Notes under the pieces: model-generated | Databases searched by the model: none | What the model was told of the DNA's origin: nothing | The model's input: the letters and a program-made list of their open reading frames with translations, nothing else | Shown: positions 25,352-34,395 of the stretch, one piece after another | Position numbering within the stretch: the first letter of the stretch is position 1 | Layout of the letters: every line of letters begins with the position of its first letter | Assembly: GCF_000520995.1 (NCBI RefSeq) | Contig: NZ_JACA01000050.1 | Coordinates: forward strand, 1 to 64,000 | Direction: 5' to 3' | Source of the DNA: Aquimarina macrocephali JAMB N27 | GTDB taxonomy: Bacteria; Bacteroidota; Bacteroidia; Flavobacteriales; Flavobacteriaceae | Length of the DNA: 64,000 nucleotides | Program-made: the position numbers and the translations under genes

Positions 25352-27397
25352 GTGAAACTCATTAATATTCCATTTATAGTTATCACTATTTCGACCCTAC
25401 TCGGTATACTTATAGGGCGCCATCTGACTATTGTTCCTAAAATTGTAGTATTAACTTTCTTAATCTCTATCTGTATACTTGGTGTTTCATGGAAACAATC
25501 AAAAAAGATATTCAGCAAAGGATATTCCTTTGTTATTATAATGGTTGTTGTTTTTATCATTTTTGGAATAGCTTTAGTCAAAATCCACAACCCAAAGAAC
25601 TATTCTAGCCATTATAGCAATCATATTAATCCGAAAGTGCAACCATATGATATAGGAATTCAATTTTATATTAAAGAACGATTAAAGCCTTCATTCTACT
25701 ATAATAAATACATTGTCTCTACCAAATTTGTAGATGACAAAGCAGCACATGGTAAAATATTACTTCAGGTCGCTAGAGATAGCTCACAAAACATTTTGGA
25801 TATAGGCAACACTTACACCACATTCACAACGCTAAAACCTATTCCTCGTGCCTTAAACCCATACCAATTTGATTACTCAAAACATTTATATACTCAATAT
25901 ATATCACATAGGATCATTGTATTGCCTCATCAGCTTATTGATAATCATAAAATTGAATATTCACTAGGGTACTTAGCAAATCAAATTAGAAAAACCTGTA
26001 CTTTAAAATTATCCAAATATGATTTTGACTCCACACAGTTATCTATTATCAATGCCCTGCTTTTGGGACAAAGGCAAGATATAAGTCAAGATACATTTGA
26101 TGATTACCGAGATGCTGGTGCTATTCATATTTTGGCAGTATCGGGGCTTCATGTCGGAATCATTTTACTACTATTAAATTTCTTTTTAAAACCTCTTGAC
26201 AGATATTATAAAAATGGAAAAATAATCAAATTAACTCTCACTATTTTATCGCTTTGGTGTTTTGCTATTATTGCAGGGTTATCCCCATCGGTACTTAGAG
26301 CAGTCACTATGTTTTCTTTTCTTGCCATAGGAATGCAAATTAGATCCAAAACAAGTATTTATAATTCATTGTTTATTTCTCTGTTTATATTAATCTGCTT
26401 TAACCCTTTACTATTGTTTTCGGTAGGGTTTCAATTAAGTTATTTAGCAGTTTTTGCGATAGCCTGGATACAACCCTTATTATTCAAAATATACCGGCCT
26501 AGGTTTTATCTTTCTAAAAAACTCTGGGAAACATTTACAGTTACTATAGCTGCTCAACTTGGACTGCTACCTCTTTCTCTTTTTTATTTTCATCAGTTTC
26601 CGCTTTTATTTTTTATCTCTAACCTCATTATTATTCCTTTTTTGGGAGGTATTCTCGGGTTTGGGATATTGGTTATTCTGCTCGCTTATCTAAATATTCT
26701 TCCTGAGTCTATAGCAGCTTTATTTGGTAATTGTATTGACATTATGAATACTATTATTGCATGGATAGCCGATCAAGAAAGTTTTGTTATTAAAAATATT
26801 CCTTTCTCGACCAGTATAGGTATTATCTTATATTTCATTATTATTCTTTCAACAATGCTGTTTAAAAAATATGAAAGAAGAAAATTTTATTGGTTAGGGA
26901 TATCCATTATTATACTACTTTCAATTTTGATCTACGAAAAGCATACGGCATCAAATCTGGAAGAATTAATTGTATTTCATAACCAGCGTAACACTACTTT
27001 GGGGATCCTAGAAAACGAGCAATTGAGAATCTACAGTAAAGATACTATTGCTGTAAAAACACAACATTTCTTATTCGGTAACTATCTCACCAAAAATCAA
27101 GCTACTTTGGATACCGTTATGCGATTAAAAAACATTTACCAATATAAAAAACAAACTATTATGGTTATTGACAGCACTTCAATCTATCATATCAAAAGCT
27201 TTCAACCTGATATTATTATATTATCAGATTCTCCAAAAATTCACCTGGACAGAGTAATAGATAGCTTACATCCAAAACAAATCGTTGCAGATGCAAGTAA
27301 CTATAAAAGCGATATCGATCAGTGGGAAATTAGTTGTAAAAAACAAGAAATCCCTTTTCATCGTACAGACAAAAAGGGAGCCTTTATATTAAAATAA
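25352..27397 (+). CDS. comEC: ComEC/Rec2 family DNA uptake channel
   Basis: 681 residues from a GTG start at 25352 (MKLINIPFIVITISTLLGIL), the only start giving a complete first membrane helix. About ten membrane helices surround the competence domain with ILAVSGLHVGIILLLLNFF, the hallmark of ComEC, and NALLLGQRQDIS before it. An OB-fold-like DUF4131 region occupies about 100-200. The C-terminal ~150 residues lack the HxHxDH metallo-beta-lactamase motif found in longer ComEC proteins, as is usual for Bacteroidota versions. Expected to pass single-stranded DNA across the inner membrane during transformation. Confidence 0.92.
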   Translation: MKLINIPFIVITISTLLGILIGRHLTIVPKIVVLTFLISICILGVSWKQSKKIFSKGYSFVIIMVVVFIIFGIALVKIHNPKNYSSHYSNHINPKVQPYDIGIQFYIKERLKPSFYYNKYIVSTKFVDDKAAHGKILLQVARDSSQNILDIGNTYTTFTTLKPIPRALNPYQFDYSKHLYTQYISHRIIVLPHQLIDNHKIEYSLGYLANQIRKTCTLKLSKYDFDSTQLSIINALLLGQRQDISQDTFDDYRDAGAIHILAVSGLHVGIILLLLNFFLKPLDRYYKNGKIIKLTLTILSLWCFAIIAGLSPSVLRAVTMFSFLAIGMQIRSKTSIYNSLFISLFILICFNPLLLFSVGFQLSYLAVFAIAWIQPLLFKIYRPRFYLSKKLWETFTVTIAAQLGLLPLSLFYFHQFPLLFFISNLIIIPFLGGILGFGILVILLAYLNILPESIAALFGNCIDIMNTIIAWIADQESFVIKNIPFSTSIGIILYFIIILSTMLFKKYERRKFYWLGISIIILLSILIYEKHTASNLEELIVFHNQRNTTLGILENEQLRIYSKDTIAVKTQHFLFGNYLTKNQATLDTVMRLKNIYQYKKQTIMVIDSTSIYHIKSFQPDIIILSDSPKIHLDRVIDSLHPKQIVADASNYKSDIDQWEISCKKQEIPFHRTDKKGAFILK

Positions 27398-27410
27398 GCT
27401 TTTAAAAATT

Positions 27411-28682
27411 TTATAGCAATACTAAAGATTCTTTTAGCAATTGATCGTTCTGAGTAGTCATTATCTCTTGTATCATTTTATAAATTGTAGGTATACAATT
27501 TTTGGCCATTTTATTTTGACTGTTAAAGAGTACACAGATTCCTAGATCTTCGTTAGGATAAATTGCAATCTCACTTCTATAGTTATTAACACTTCCTCCA
27601 TGATGCACAATAGTACTTGACTCTTTGGTATCAGCGTCTACAAAAGAATGTACGCGCCATCCTAATCCGTAGAAAGATTTTGAATATCCAGGCCACTTCT
27701 GATAATACTGTCTTCTTCCTCCTACTTGTATTTTTGGACTAAATACTGTGCGCATTGTATTAGGCATCATAACTTCTGGATTATTTCCGAGCAAAAATTT
27801 CATCCACTTACCCATATCTGTTATACTTGCATTAATTCCTCCTGCAGCTATGGCATTATTATAATACTTTTTATTAATACGTTTAGAACGCCATCCATGT
27901 CGAATACGCTGATGTGGTTGTGCCACATTATCAGATTCTTTAAGAGCTTCATAACTTGCCGAAGCAGTAGTCATTTGTAGAGGTTTAAAAATCCTATTTT
28001 GAATAACTTCTCTCAAAGGTTTACCAGTAACTTGTTCTATTACCTTGCCACTTAACGCAAAAACAGCATTTTGATAGCTATATATATTACCCGGTTGTTC
28101 AATAGTACGTACCTCTTTAAATTTGCTTGCAATTCTTGTTATTGATAATCCATCTTCTACTAGATTGGTAAAACTATGATATGGTAAACCTGTAGTATGT
28201 GATAACACATGAGACAAGGTCACCTTTCTGGTTCGTTCTTTACTAGAAAGCTGAAAATCAGGAACATAATCTACAATTCTATCTTCCCAATTTAATAAGC
28301 CTTCTTCTACATGAATTCCCGTAAGTATACCTGCAAAACCTTTAGAAACCGAACCGATTCTAAAGATTGTTTCTTCATTGATTTTATCTTTTAAAGCTAT
28401 ATTCCTTTTACCATAACCATCTACATAAATAATAGAATCACATTTTACAATAGCCACTGCTGCTCCTACAATTTGATTCTGATTTATAGCTTTGTTAAAA
28501 TACGCCTGGATAGAATCGGCCAATCGTTCTTTAAGTGAATTCGGGAAATAAACTTCTGTGGGTTGCGATATTTGAATAGCTTGAGGTTCTTGAGCTAATT
28601 CTGGTTGTTTAGCGGAAACAAAAGAAAAAAGTAACGCAATAAACAACATAGATGGGACAGCTATGACTAGTATTTTTTTCAT
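27411..28682 (-). CDS. Serine hydrolase of the class C beta-lactamase / penicillin-binding fold
   Basis: 423 residues with an N-terminal signal peptide or anchor (MKKILVIAVPSMLFIALLFS). Motifs: SVSK (SxxK, in FRIGSVSKGFAGIL), YQN (YxN, in YSYQNAVFAL) and HHGGSVNNYRS (HxG). The family covers beta-lactamases, D-aminopeptidases and esterases acting in the periplasm or at the surface, so substrate specificity cannot be read from sequence. It is convergent with comEC with a 13-base gap. A long noncoding stretch lies upstream of its start. Confidence 0.92.
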   Translation of the reverse strand: MKKILVIAVPSMLFIALLFSFVSAKQPELAQEPQAIQISQPTEVYFPNSLKERLADSIQAYFNKAINQNQIVGAAVAIVKCDSIIYVDGYGKRNIALKDKINEETIFRIGSVSKGFAGILTGIHVEEGLLNWEDRIVDYVPDFQLSSKERTRKVTLSHVLSHTTGLPYHSFTNLVEDGLSITRIASKFKEVRTIEQPGNIYSYQNAVFALSGKVIEQVTGKPLREVIQNRIFKPLQMTTASASYEALKESDNVAQPHQRIRHGWRSKRINKKYYNNAIAAGGINASITDMGKWMKFLLGNNPEVMMPNTMRTVFSPKIQVGGRRQYYQKWPGYSKSFYGLGWRVHSFVDADTKESSTIVHHGGSVNNYRSEIAIYPNEDLGICVLFNSQNKMAKNCIPTIYKMIQEIMTTQNDQLLKESLVLL

Positions 28683-29359
28683 AAGTAGGTTTACAATTCA
28701 AAAAAGAATAAATAAAATCAAAAAAGCAAATACAATCTGTAGAGTAGGTATTAAAATTGAATTAGGCTAGATTAGTTTTATTTTTATTTCTTGAATCAGA
28801 TTTGGGTATTATTTTAGGTTTATTATTAACTAACGAATAGATCTTCAATTAATTGCACTACCCCTTTTTAGGGCTAACACTAAAGCACTTCGAATTGACT
28901 TAATTCTATGACTACAAAAGATAGTTACATACAAACTTAATCTCAAAATCATTCTTAATCTTTGAGTTTGAAAGAAAAATCCTTCACAAAAACAAAAAAA
29001 CATTCTATTTGAATGTTATTGTGGTCAATTTACGATAAAAACACTAAAAAACAAGACAAAATACACAAATCTGCAAATAACACCATTTTCACTTTGAATT
29101 TACTTCCTTAAAACTCTCTTTTTCGCCTATGCTACAACCCTCGATTTATGTAAAAACAGGAGTTTTTAATGACTACTACATAAAACAAACTTGAAAATAT
29201 TTTACAGTACCTCATATATAAGCCTTTAAGAGAAGTTAATAGGTAAGCGTAGTGGGCGCAGGGAACATAGTTAAAAAATGCGTACGCCAGTTCTCGACCC
29301 TACCTGTGAGATGTTTAGGGAGTGAAATCCCTCTTTTCTAACTCAACTGTAAGCAGTTT
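28683..29359. other. 677-base noncoding stretch with a possible group II intron 3'-end remnant (about 29305-29347, + strand)
   Basis: No gene is visible. On the plus strand, 29311-29347 reads CTGTGAGATGTTTAGGGAG, then TGAAATCCCTC, then CTAACTCAAC. This has the layout of a group II intron domain VI (CTGTGAGAGG, a G-rich stem closed by GTGAAA, C-rich return, CTACTCGAC). A convincing domain V before it was not found, so this is a weak call. The bases after it, TGTAAGCAGTT (29348-29358), recur inverted at 32941-32951 beside the clearer intron remnant. Confidence 0.35.
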
Positions 29360-30463
29360 TTAATTTCCTATCTCTTCTATTGTATTTTTCGCTGACTGTG
29401 CAGCAGTATGTACGGAAACCCAATCTTCTCCATCTGTATATGCTCCTCCAGCAAAATATATTTTGTCAGCTACGGTTTCTCTAAGTTTTTTTACAGTTCT
29501 CCAATCTGCAAGATCTGTCATATAACCAGCTTTAATAAATGGCTCATCATTCCAATTTTGAGAAATATGCTTTACATAATTGGGAGTTGCTTGGTTGGAA
29601 TAAATACCATCAAGTTCGTTTAAAATAAAGTCCTTCAGTTGATTGTCGGAAAGTGAAATATAGTCAATAGCAGGTTTCCCTACTGCAAACAAACCAAGAA
29701 TATTCTTAGAAGTGTTCTGACCAAAAGCAGCATTGTAATATATTTTTTTTCCATCGCTTGAAGGAGTAATTTCAAATTCAAATTCGTTATTGTAAAAATT
29801 TTGAGAGAATTCGATAAATGCTTTAAAACCCTCCCAAATAGTTGTGCCATTTATTGCATCCTGTTTGTCTTGTGGTAAGGTCGGGATAAAACTAATATCT
29901 CCATCTTGAAGGATTTTAGTCGGAACTGAAACAATGACTTTATCAGCAATATACTGTCCTTTTTGTGTCGTAATTACAATTTGGATACCAGAATAATCAA
30001 TAGATTGTACTATGGAATTGTAAACAATTTTGTTAGAAATAGAAGGTACGATATACTCTTCAAAAAAATTGAACCAAGAAGAATTGACAAATTTACGATC
30101 TGGATCATCTGGAATAGTTTCTACATTGACTTGTGTGGTAGAATCGTTTACTATTTCCTGAAAAATATTTGTATTTGTTTCCAGCCATTCTGCACCTAAT
30201 GGTATAGGGAAATCCGCAAAATCGGTATTAATTTTCATTCTGCCTCCATAAATTGAAGTAGCTTCTAAAATCTCAAAATCAATTCCTTGTTGTTGTAATA
30301 AATATCCAGCGGAAAGTCCTCCAGCTCCAGCTCCAATAATTATTACTTTTCCTGAAAATTTTATGTTGTTTACATCATCTTTGTTACAGGAAGTTAATAC
30401 AGTTTGAAATGGTAAACTCACTCCAAGAATTCCACACATTTTTATAAATTCTACTCTTGTCAT
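29360..30463 (-). CDS. FAD-dependent amine oxidase family protein, predicted lipoprotein
   Basis: 367 residues. An N-terminal segment (MTRVEFIKMCGILGVSLPFQ) ending in TSC (about residue 26) looks like an exported lipoprotein signal. The FAD-binding dinucleotide fold follows (VIIIGAGAGGLSAGYLLQQQ, acidic end FEILEATSIYGGRMK, GGRM motif). The C-terminal FAD-contacting segment KIYFAGGAYTDGEDWVSVH resembles the amine oxidase/protoporphyrinogen oxidase group. At 367 residues it is shorter than most amine oxidases (about 450), with a reduced substrate domain. Its substrate is unknown. It is the last gene of a three-gene minus-strand islet; the serine hydrolase gene lies 21 bases upstream. Confidence 0.85.
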   Translation of the reverse strand: MTRVEFIKMCGILGVSLPFQTVLTSCNKDDVNNIKFSGKVIIIGAGAGGLSAGYLLQQQGIDFEILEATSIYGGRMKINTDFADFPIPLGAEWLETNTNIFQEIVNDSTTQVNVETIPDDPDRKFVNSSWFNFFEEYIVPSISNKIVYNSIVQSIDYSGIQIVITTQKGQYIADKVIVSVPTKILQDGDISFIPTLPQDKQDAINGTTIWEGFKAFIEFSQNFYNNEFEFEITPSSDGKKIYYNAAFGQNTSKNILGLFAVGKPAIDYISLSDNQLKDFILNELDGIYSNQATPNYVKHISQNWNDEPFIKAGYMTDLADWRTVKKLRETVADKIYFAGGAYTDGEDWVSVHTAAQSAKNTIEEIGN

Positions 30464-30484
30464 CCTTTAGTTTTGTTTATGCTT

Positions 30485-31615
30485 TTATAATTTTAATCCG
30501 AATTTGTATGTTTCAATAAGTATTTCTTCCAAATTGACTTCGCCTTGATTTGTAAGGATTATAGCACCAATTTTTGTTACAGAATTAAATGCCATTATTG
30601 TTGCAACACCTTGTTCTCCACCATCGTGACCCCAAAGTTTATTTCCTGAATCCATTAGGAATAAATGCAATCCCATTTCATTATCTAATGAAGGAATTTG
30701 AAGTGTTGCCATTGAATTAACTGTGTCTGCATTTAATAATTGGTAACTGTTTGACAAACCACCTTGAACAAATGCGTTTAAAAATTTATGCAAATCTTTT
30801 CCTGTAGACCTTAGTCCTCCATTTGGATAATCGGAAAATGTATAATGCCGAATGGCTTCAAACTGACCATTTGTGTAATTGTATGGTTTAACAATTGTTT
30901 GAGATATTTCATCTAATCTCCAAAACGTACTATTCATATTCAATGGATTAAAAATATTTTGTTTGCAATAGGTATTAAAATCAATTCCACTAATCTGTTC
31001 TACCAATAGTCCTATTAGCGCATTTCCTTCATTAGAGTATTCGTGTTCTGTTCCTGGTTCAAAGGCATAAAAATTTTCAGTGGAATTATACCCTCCTCCT
31101 CCAGGAACTAAATAGTTTTCTAAGAAAAATGCTAAAGAAATTTGAGGGTCTTCTCCATAATAATACTGATTATCTAAAACACTTCCATCTGCAATTCCTG
31201 AAGTGTGTGTTAATAGCATTCGGAAGGTAATACTTGTTGAATGATTAGGAATATTTACATCAAAAGGCAGATAGTCGTTTATATTATCATCCAGAGAAAA
31301 TAATCCATCATCGTACAGTTGCAAAAGTGCAGTTGCTGTAACCACTTTTGATATAGATGCTAATAGAAATAAATCGTTATTTGTTAATGCCGTGTTTTGT
31401 TCTAAATTAGATTTGCCTATATAGTTTTCATACAAAATGTTGTTCTCCTTAAAAATCAAAATAGACATAGCAGGAATTTTTTGAAAATCCATTTCTTCTT
31501 GAATATATTCTTCAAATTCATCTTTATTATTAATTTCAAAATCATCTTTGTTACAACTTTGAAATGAAACAAAAAGAAAAATTAGTATAAAGGAATTCAT
31601 TATTATTATTTTCAT
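30485..31615 (-). CDS. Serine hydrolase lipoprotein of the beta-lactamase class C fold
   Basis: 376 residues. The lipoprotein signal ends in FQSCNKDD (Cys21). Motifs: SISK (SxxK, in LLASISKVVTATALL), YSN (in EYSNEGNALIG) and HDGG (HxG, in LWGHDGGEQG). It shares the fold but little sequence with the hydrolase at 27411-28682, so it is not a recent duplicate. Like the amine oxidase next to it, its first mature residues contain CNKDD, suggesting both are surface or periplasmic lipoproteins. Substrate unknown. It is downstream of an AraC-type regulator that may control it. Confidence 0.9.
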   Translation of the reverse strand: MKIIIMNSFILIFLFVSFQSCNKDDFEINNKDEFEEYIQEEMDFQKIPAMSILIFKENNILYENYIGKSNLEQNTALTNNDLFLLASISKVVTATALLQLYDDGLFSLDDNINDYLPFDVNIPNHSTSITFRMLLTHTSGIADGSVLDNQYYYGEDPQISLAFFLENYLVPGGGGYNSTENFYAFEPGTEHEYSNEGNALIGLLVEQISGIDFNTYCKQNIFNPLNMNSTFWRLDEISQTIVKPYNYTNGQFEAIRHYTFSDYPNGGLRSTGKDLHKFLNAFVQGGLSNSYQLLNADTVNSMATLQIPSLDNEMGLHLFLMDSGNKLWGHDGGEQGVATIMAFNSVTKIGAIILTNQGEVNLEEILIETYKFGLKL

Positions 31616-31711
31616 TTTATATTTTTAATTGTTTATATCGCATCTAAACTTAAAACAAATTAAACAATAATTCTTTTGAATTATGAGGGTTTATCAATCC
31701 GAAAACGTGTT

Positions 31712-32821
31712 TTAGGACATTTCTTTAATATACTGAGAAGGTGTGATATCTGTTACTTTTTTGAAATTTGTATAAAAAGAAGACTTTGAATTAAAGCCAG
31801 CAGCTTCTCCAATGCCAACAATACTATATTTTGTTTGTTCATTATTTGCTAGCATATTTTTCACAGCTTCAACTCTATATTGATTGATGTATGAATAAAA
31901 ATTTTGTTCTGAATTTTGATTAATTGCATTAGATATTTGCCGCTCTGGAATGTTCATTGCCTGAGAAAGTACCTTTAGATTTAAATTAGGATTTAAAAAA
32001 GGATGTTCGGTCTTCATGAAAGATTCTATTTTTACAAATACCGAATCCATTTCATGATTATTGGTGACTTCAGAATTATCAGTATCTATTTTATTTGGTT
32101 TTTGATAGCTTAAGTCGTGAAGTGGAATTTCAATTTCTAAATTTACTTGAAGTAACGCTCCAATTCCAATGTAAAATATTAAAGCTAATTCAATAATGGC
32201 ATAAATTACATAAGATTGATTATCCGTATCTGGGCTATTAGAAAGTAAGTAAAACAGTGTGTAGTAAATTTCGTTGACAATAATGATGATACAAACCCAT
32301 TTTAACCAGTTTAAGTACTTGTAATGAATTGTGGATTGAAATGCATATAGATTTCGGTTGTATAGCACTATCTTCTTAAGAATAATGATCTGTATAAAAA
32401 TGGTATAGTTTATTGTTAGATAGTTGTATACTTCATCAAAATAATTGAGGAAGTTACTATTTGAATCAATAATGCTAAGTTTAGTAAGGAGAAGTATAAA
32501 ACAAAGAGTTCCAAATTCAAGAATTCCAGGGAGAAAATTGAGTATTACTTTTTTGCAAGAATTTGCTGTTCCTATAATTTTACTGTTAATGTGTAAAAGA
32601 ATAAGATTAGGAAGCAACAAAAAGAATTTAAACGGATATAGTAAATGGAATTCGATCTCAATATAATCACCATAAGATTCATTGGTAATAGCCAAAGAAA
32701 GGAAAAGTAAAAATAATGCTATATATTTGGAATCACGTTTTCCATTCCGTTTTAAGATTAATAAAACAAATCCAGTAACGACTCCCTGAGCTATTGCGAT
32801 ATTATGTATTAAATCAATCAA
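31712..32821 (-). CDS. Membrane-anchored AraC-family transcriptional regulator
   Basis: 369 residues. The first ~230 residues hold six or seven hydrophobic helices (IAIAQGVVTGFVLLILKRNG and onward). A linker leads to a C-terminal AraC helix-turn-helix pair (about 270-369) with LKVLSQAMNIPERQISNAIN and the second helix unit IVGIGEAAGFNSKSSFYTNF, ending TPSQYIKE. This layout of a membrane sensor fused to an AraC DNA-binding domain is common in Bacteroidota. It is probably the local regulator of the two downstream lipoprotein enzyme genes, from which it is separated by 96 bases. Confidence 0.92.
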   Translation of the reverse strand: MIDLIHNIAIAQGVVTGFVLLILKRNGKRDSKYIALFLLFLSLAITNESYGDYIEIEFHLLYPFKFFLLLPNLILLHINSKIIGTANSCKKVILNFLPGILEFGTLCFILLLTKLSIIDSNSNFLNYFDEVYNYLTINYTIFIQIIILKKIVLYNRNLYAFQSTIHYKYLNWLKWVCIIIIVNEIYYTLFYLLSNSPDTDNQSYVIYAIIELALIFYIGIGALLQVNLEIEIPLHDLSYQKPNKIDTDNSEVTNNHEMDSVFVKIESFMKTEHPFLNPNLNLKVLSQAMNIPERQISNAINQNSEQNFYSYINQYRVEAVKNMLANNEQTKYSIVGIGEAAGFNSKSSFYTNFKKVTDITPSQYIKEMS

Positions 32822-32956
32822 ATATTAGTCTTTGCTCGTATGTTGGTGTTTTTCCTAATTGACTCTTAGTGTATTTTCCTGTACTAAGTTTGTCTGTTTT
32901 TTTAATTTTTAGACATCCTTTTAGGGTGTTCCACGACCACAACTGCTTACAACGAT

Positions 32957-33034
32957 TTGTAGTCAAGTAGACAAAGGTGGATTCACCCCCAAGCCTCTCC
33001 CTGAATCGTACGTGACAGTCGCCTGTCACGACTC
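32957..33034 (-). mobile_element. Group II intron 3' end: domains V and VI (degenerate)
   Basis: Read on the minus strand, 33034-33003 forms a domain-V-like hairpin. GAGTC pairs with GATTC, GTGACAG pairs with CTGTCAC, the tetraloop is GCGA (GNRA type) and a GTAC bulge lies on the 3' side. It is followed by AGGGAGAGGCTTGGGGGTGA and a return strand ending CTACTTGAC, matching the usual domain VI layout (TGTGAGAGG...GGGGGTGA...CTACTCGAC). Domain V is 32 rather than 34 bases long and has AGT where the catalytic AGC is expected, so it is probably inactive. The 3' splice boundary is near 32957-32960. Confidence 0.75.
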
Positions 33035-33183
33035 TTGCTGTTAAACTCGAAGTAATAGATGTTTATTTTTAAAAGGAAATACTTCTTAAAAACACTTATT
33101 TTGCAGAATAGGATTAGGAAGCAAACAATTTATAATTAAAGACCTATTACTTCGAGGTTAATATACAAATCTAATGTATTAAA

Positions 33184-33388
33184 TTACCTGACAAAACCCA
33201 TTTGCCAATGATAAAATAAATTAGAAAATTGTTCCTGTACTCTTTTAAACCATCGATAAGTACGTTTCATACTGGTTTTATAGCGTTTTATACCGTTACC
33301 TTGCCCATCTAACTAAGCGATTGTTGAGTAACTTAAATACTCTATCTAACATCGATGGTCTGAATTTACAGCAGTAACTTATCCACAC
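33184..33388 (-). pseudogene. C-terminal remnant of a group II intron reverse transcriptase/maturase
   Basis: On the minus strand, 33388 onward translates as VWISYCCKFRPSMLDRVF, then LLNNRLVRWAR, then a stop. After further stops the frame shifts and reads KRTYRWFKRVQEQFSNLFYH, then WQMGFVR and a stop at 33184. The patterns GWI-x-YY-x-F-x-PS, LN-x-RLV-x-WA and the ending LF-x-HW-x-x-G are those of the maturase/X and C-terminal regions of bacterial group II intron proteins. The reverse transcriptase domain is absent and the remainder is frame-shifted, so the element is dead. It lies just upstream of the domain V/VI remnant, in the order expected for a group II intron. Confidence 0.8.
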
Positions 33389-33696
33389 CCCAAATCATCA
33401 GGTTCTGGACTTACTACATTTGACATAAGGAGGTTATTTTATCTGTTGGAAGGGAGTTTTTCTCTCTCGATTTAGAGAGAATGATAATAAAAACAGCAAC
33501 CTTTATTATTCTTGACAAAGAATAAAGGTGTTAAAACTTTGGTTTATTAGTTGAATTATCAGGTAAATTTTGATCTATTTTTGTACTTTAATAATATATT
33601 TAACTGATTATCAGCTCTATTTATTTTCTTTTCCAGTAAACTAAATGCACAACTGGTATACAAGTGTTTTTTATAGTTAACTACATTTAAAAAAAA

Positions 33697-33732
33697 ACTT
33701 CCTTTTTTGATCATGTGATCAAAAAAGGAAGT
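33697..33732 (-). terminator. Terminator for the thioredoxin-family gene
   Basis: 17-base perfect arms (ACTTCCTTTTTTGATCA / TGATCAAAAAAGGAAGT) with a two-base loop. On the minus strand it is followed by a run of T, 24 bases after the stop codon. Confidence 0.85.
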
Positions 33733-33755
33733 CTTAAAAAGTATAGTAATTTATA

Positions 33756-34295
33756 TTAATTTTCGAAAGTACTTACAAAGGACTGTTCATATTTCTGCCA
33801 TGCATCTGCACTAGTTAGCTTTTTATAATCATTATTATTGATCATCTTAAGGTATATCTCTAATTGTTGTGGCGTTTTATACCCTACCACAGGAGCAATA
33901 AGATTTCCTTTTTCATCAAAAAATACCATACTAGGATATCCAGTTATTTTGAGCGCATTCGCAAAAAAATGTTGACTATTTCTACCTTTCCTATCCGGAT
34001 TATAATTTGGATTGGTATAGGTAAAATCATTGTATTTTACTTCTTCTGTTCCTTCTGCATTAAACTTTACTGCATAGTAGTTCTTATTTACATAGGAAAC
34101 TACGTCTTTATTATGAAAAGTTCTTTTGTCCAGAAGTTTACAAGGTCCACACCAATCTGTATATACATCCATGAAAATCTTTCTAGGTTCTTTTTTCTGA
34201 GCCTCTAAAGCATCATTCATAGACATCCATTTGATTTCTTGTGCTTGAGCATAACAGCATAATAGAAATCCAAAAATAAAAAGTAGGTTTTTCAT
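33756..34295 (-). CDS. Exported thioredoxin-family protein
   Basis: 179 residues from the ATG at 34295 (MKNLLFIFGFLLCCYAQAQE), which gives a clean signal peptide; an alternative start 33 bases upstream would add a polar extension. The thioredoxin fold carries DVYTDWCGPCKLLDKRTF with a WCGPC active site and a later GYPSMVFFDEKGN with the cis-Pro. It is a DUF255/thioredoxin-7-like periplasmic thiol protein, probably a disulfide reductase or chaperone. It lies 100 bases downstream of the POT transporter genes and may belong to that transcript. Confidence 0.9.
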   Translation of the reverse strand: MKNLLFIFGFLLCCYAQAQEIKWMSMNDALEAQKKEPRKIFMDVYTDWCGPCKLLDKRTFHNKDVVSYVNKNYYAVKFNAEGTEEVKYNDFTYTNPNYNPDRKGRNSQHFFANALKITGYPSMVFFDEKGNLIAPVVGYKTPQQLEIYLKMINNNDYKKLTSADAWQKYEQSFVSTFEN

Positions 34296-34395
34296 AAATC
34301 CAAAATTTTTATAACTACTCGGAAACAAAAATCATTCCTTATTAAAAATTCATTTGCCTTTGGGAAGCAAGTAAAGTTATATATTTTATTACATA

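Larger units (their letters stand above)
32822..33755. other. 934-base gene-poor stretch
   Basis: It contains the degraded group II intron 3' part (32957-33388), an inverted repeat CTCGAAGTAATAG (about 33044) / CTATTACTTCGAG (about 33153), and the terminator of the thioredoxin gene (33697-33732). 33390-33690 shows nothing I can support. Confidence 0.6.

Noticed and set aside
32941-32960. Integron attC-like reading of the AACTGCTTACAACG region
   Set aside because: No attC core sites with the expected pairing were found; an intron end is the better explanation.
32814-33029. 71-codon minus-strand frame beginning MTGDCHVRFRERLGG
   Set aside because: This is the translation of the group II intron domain V/VI hairpins and following bases, not a protein gene.
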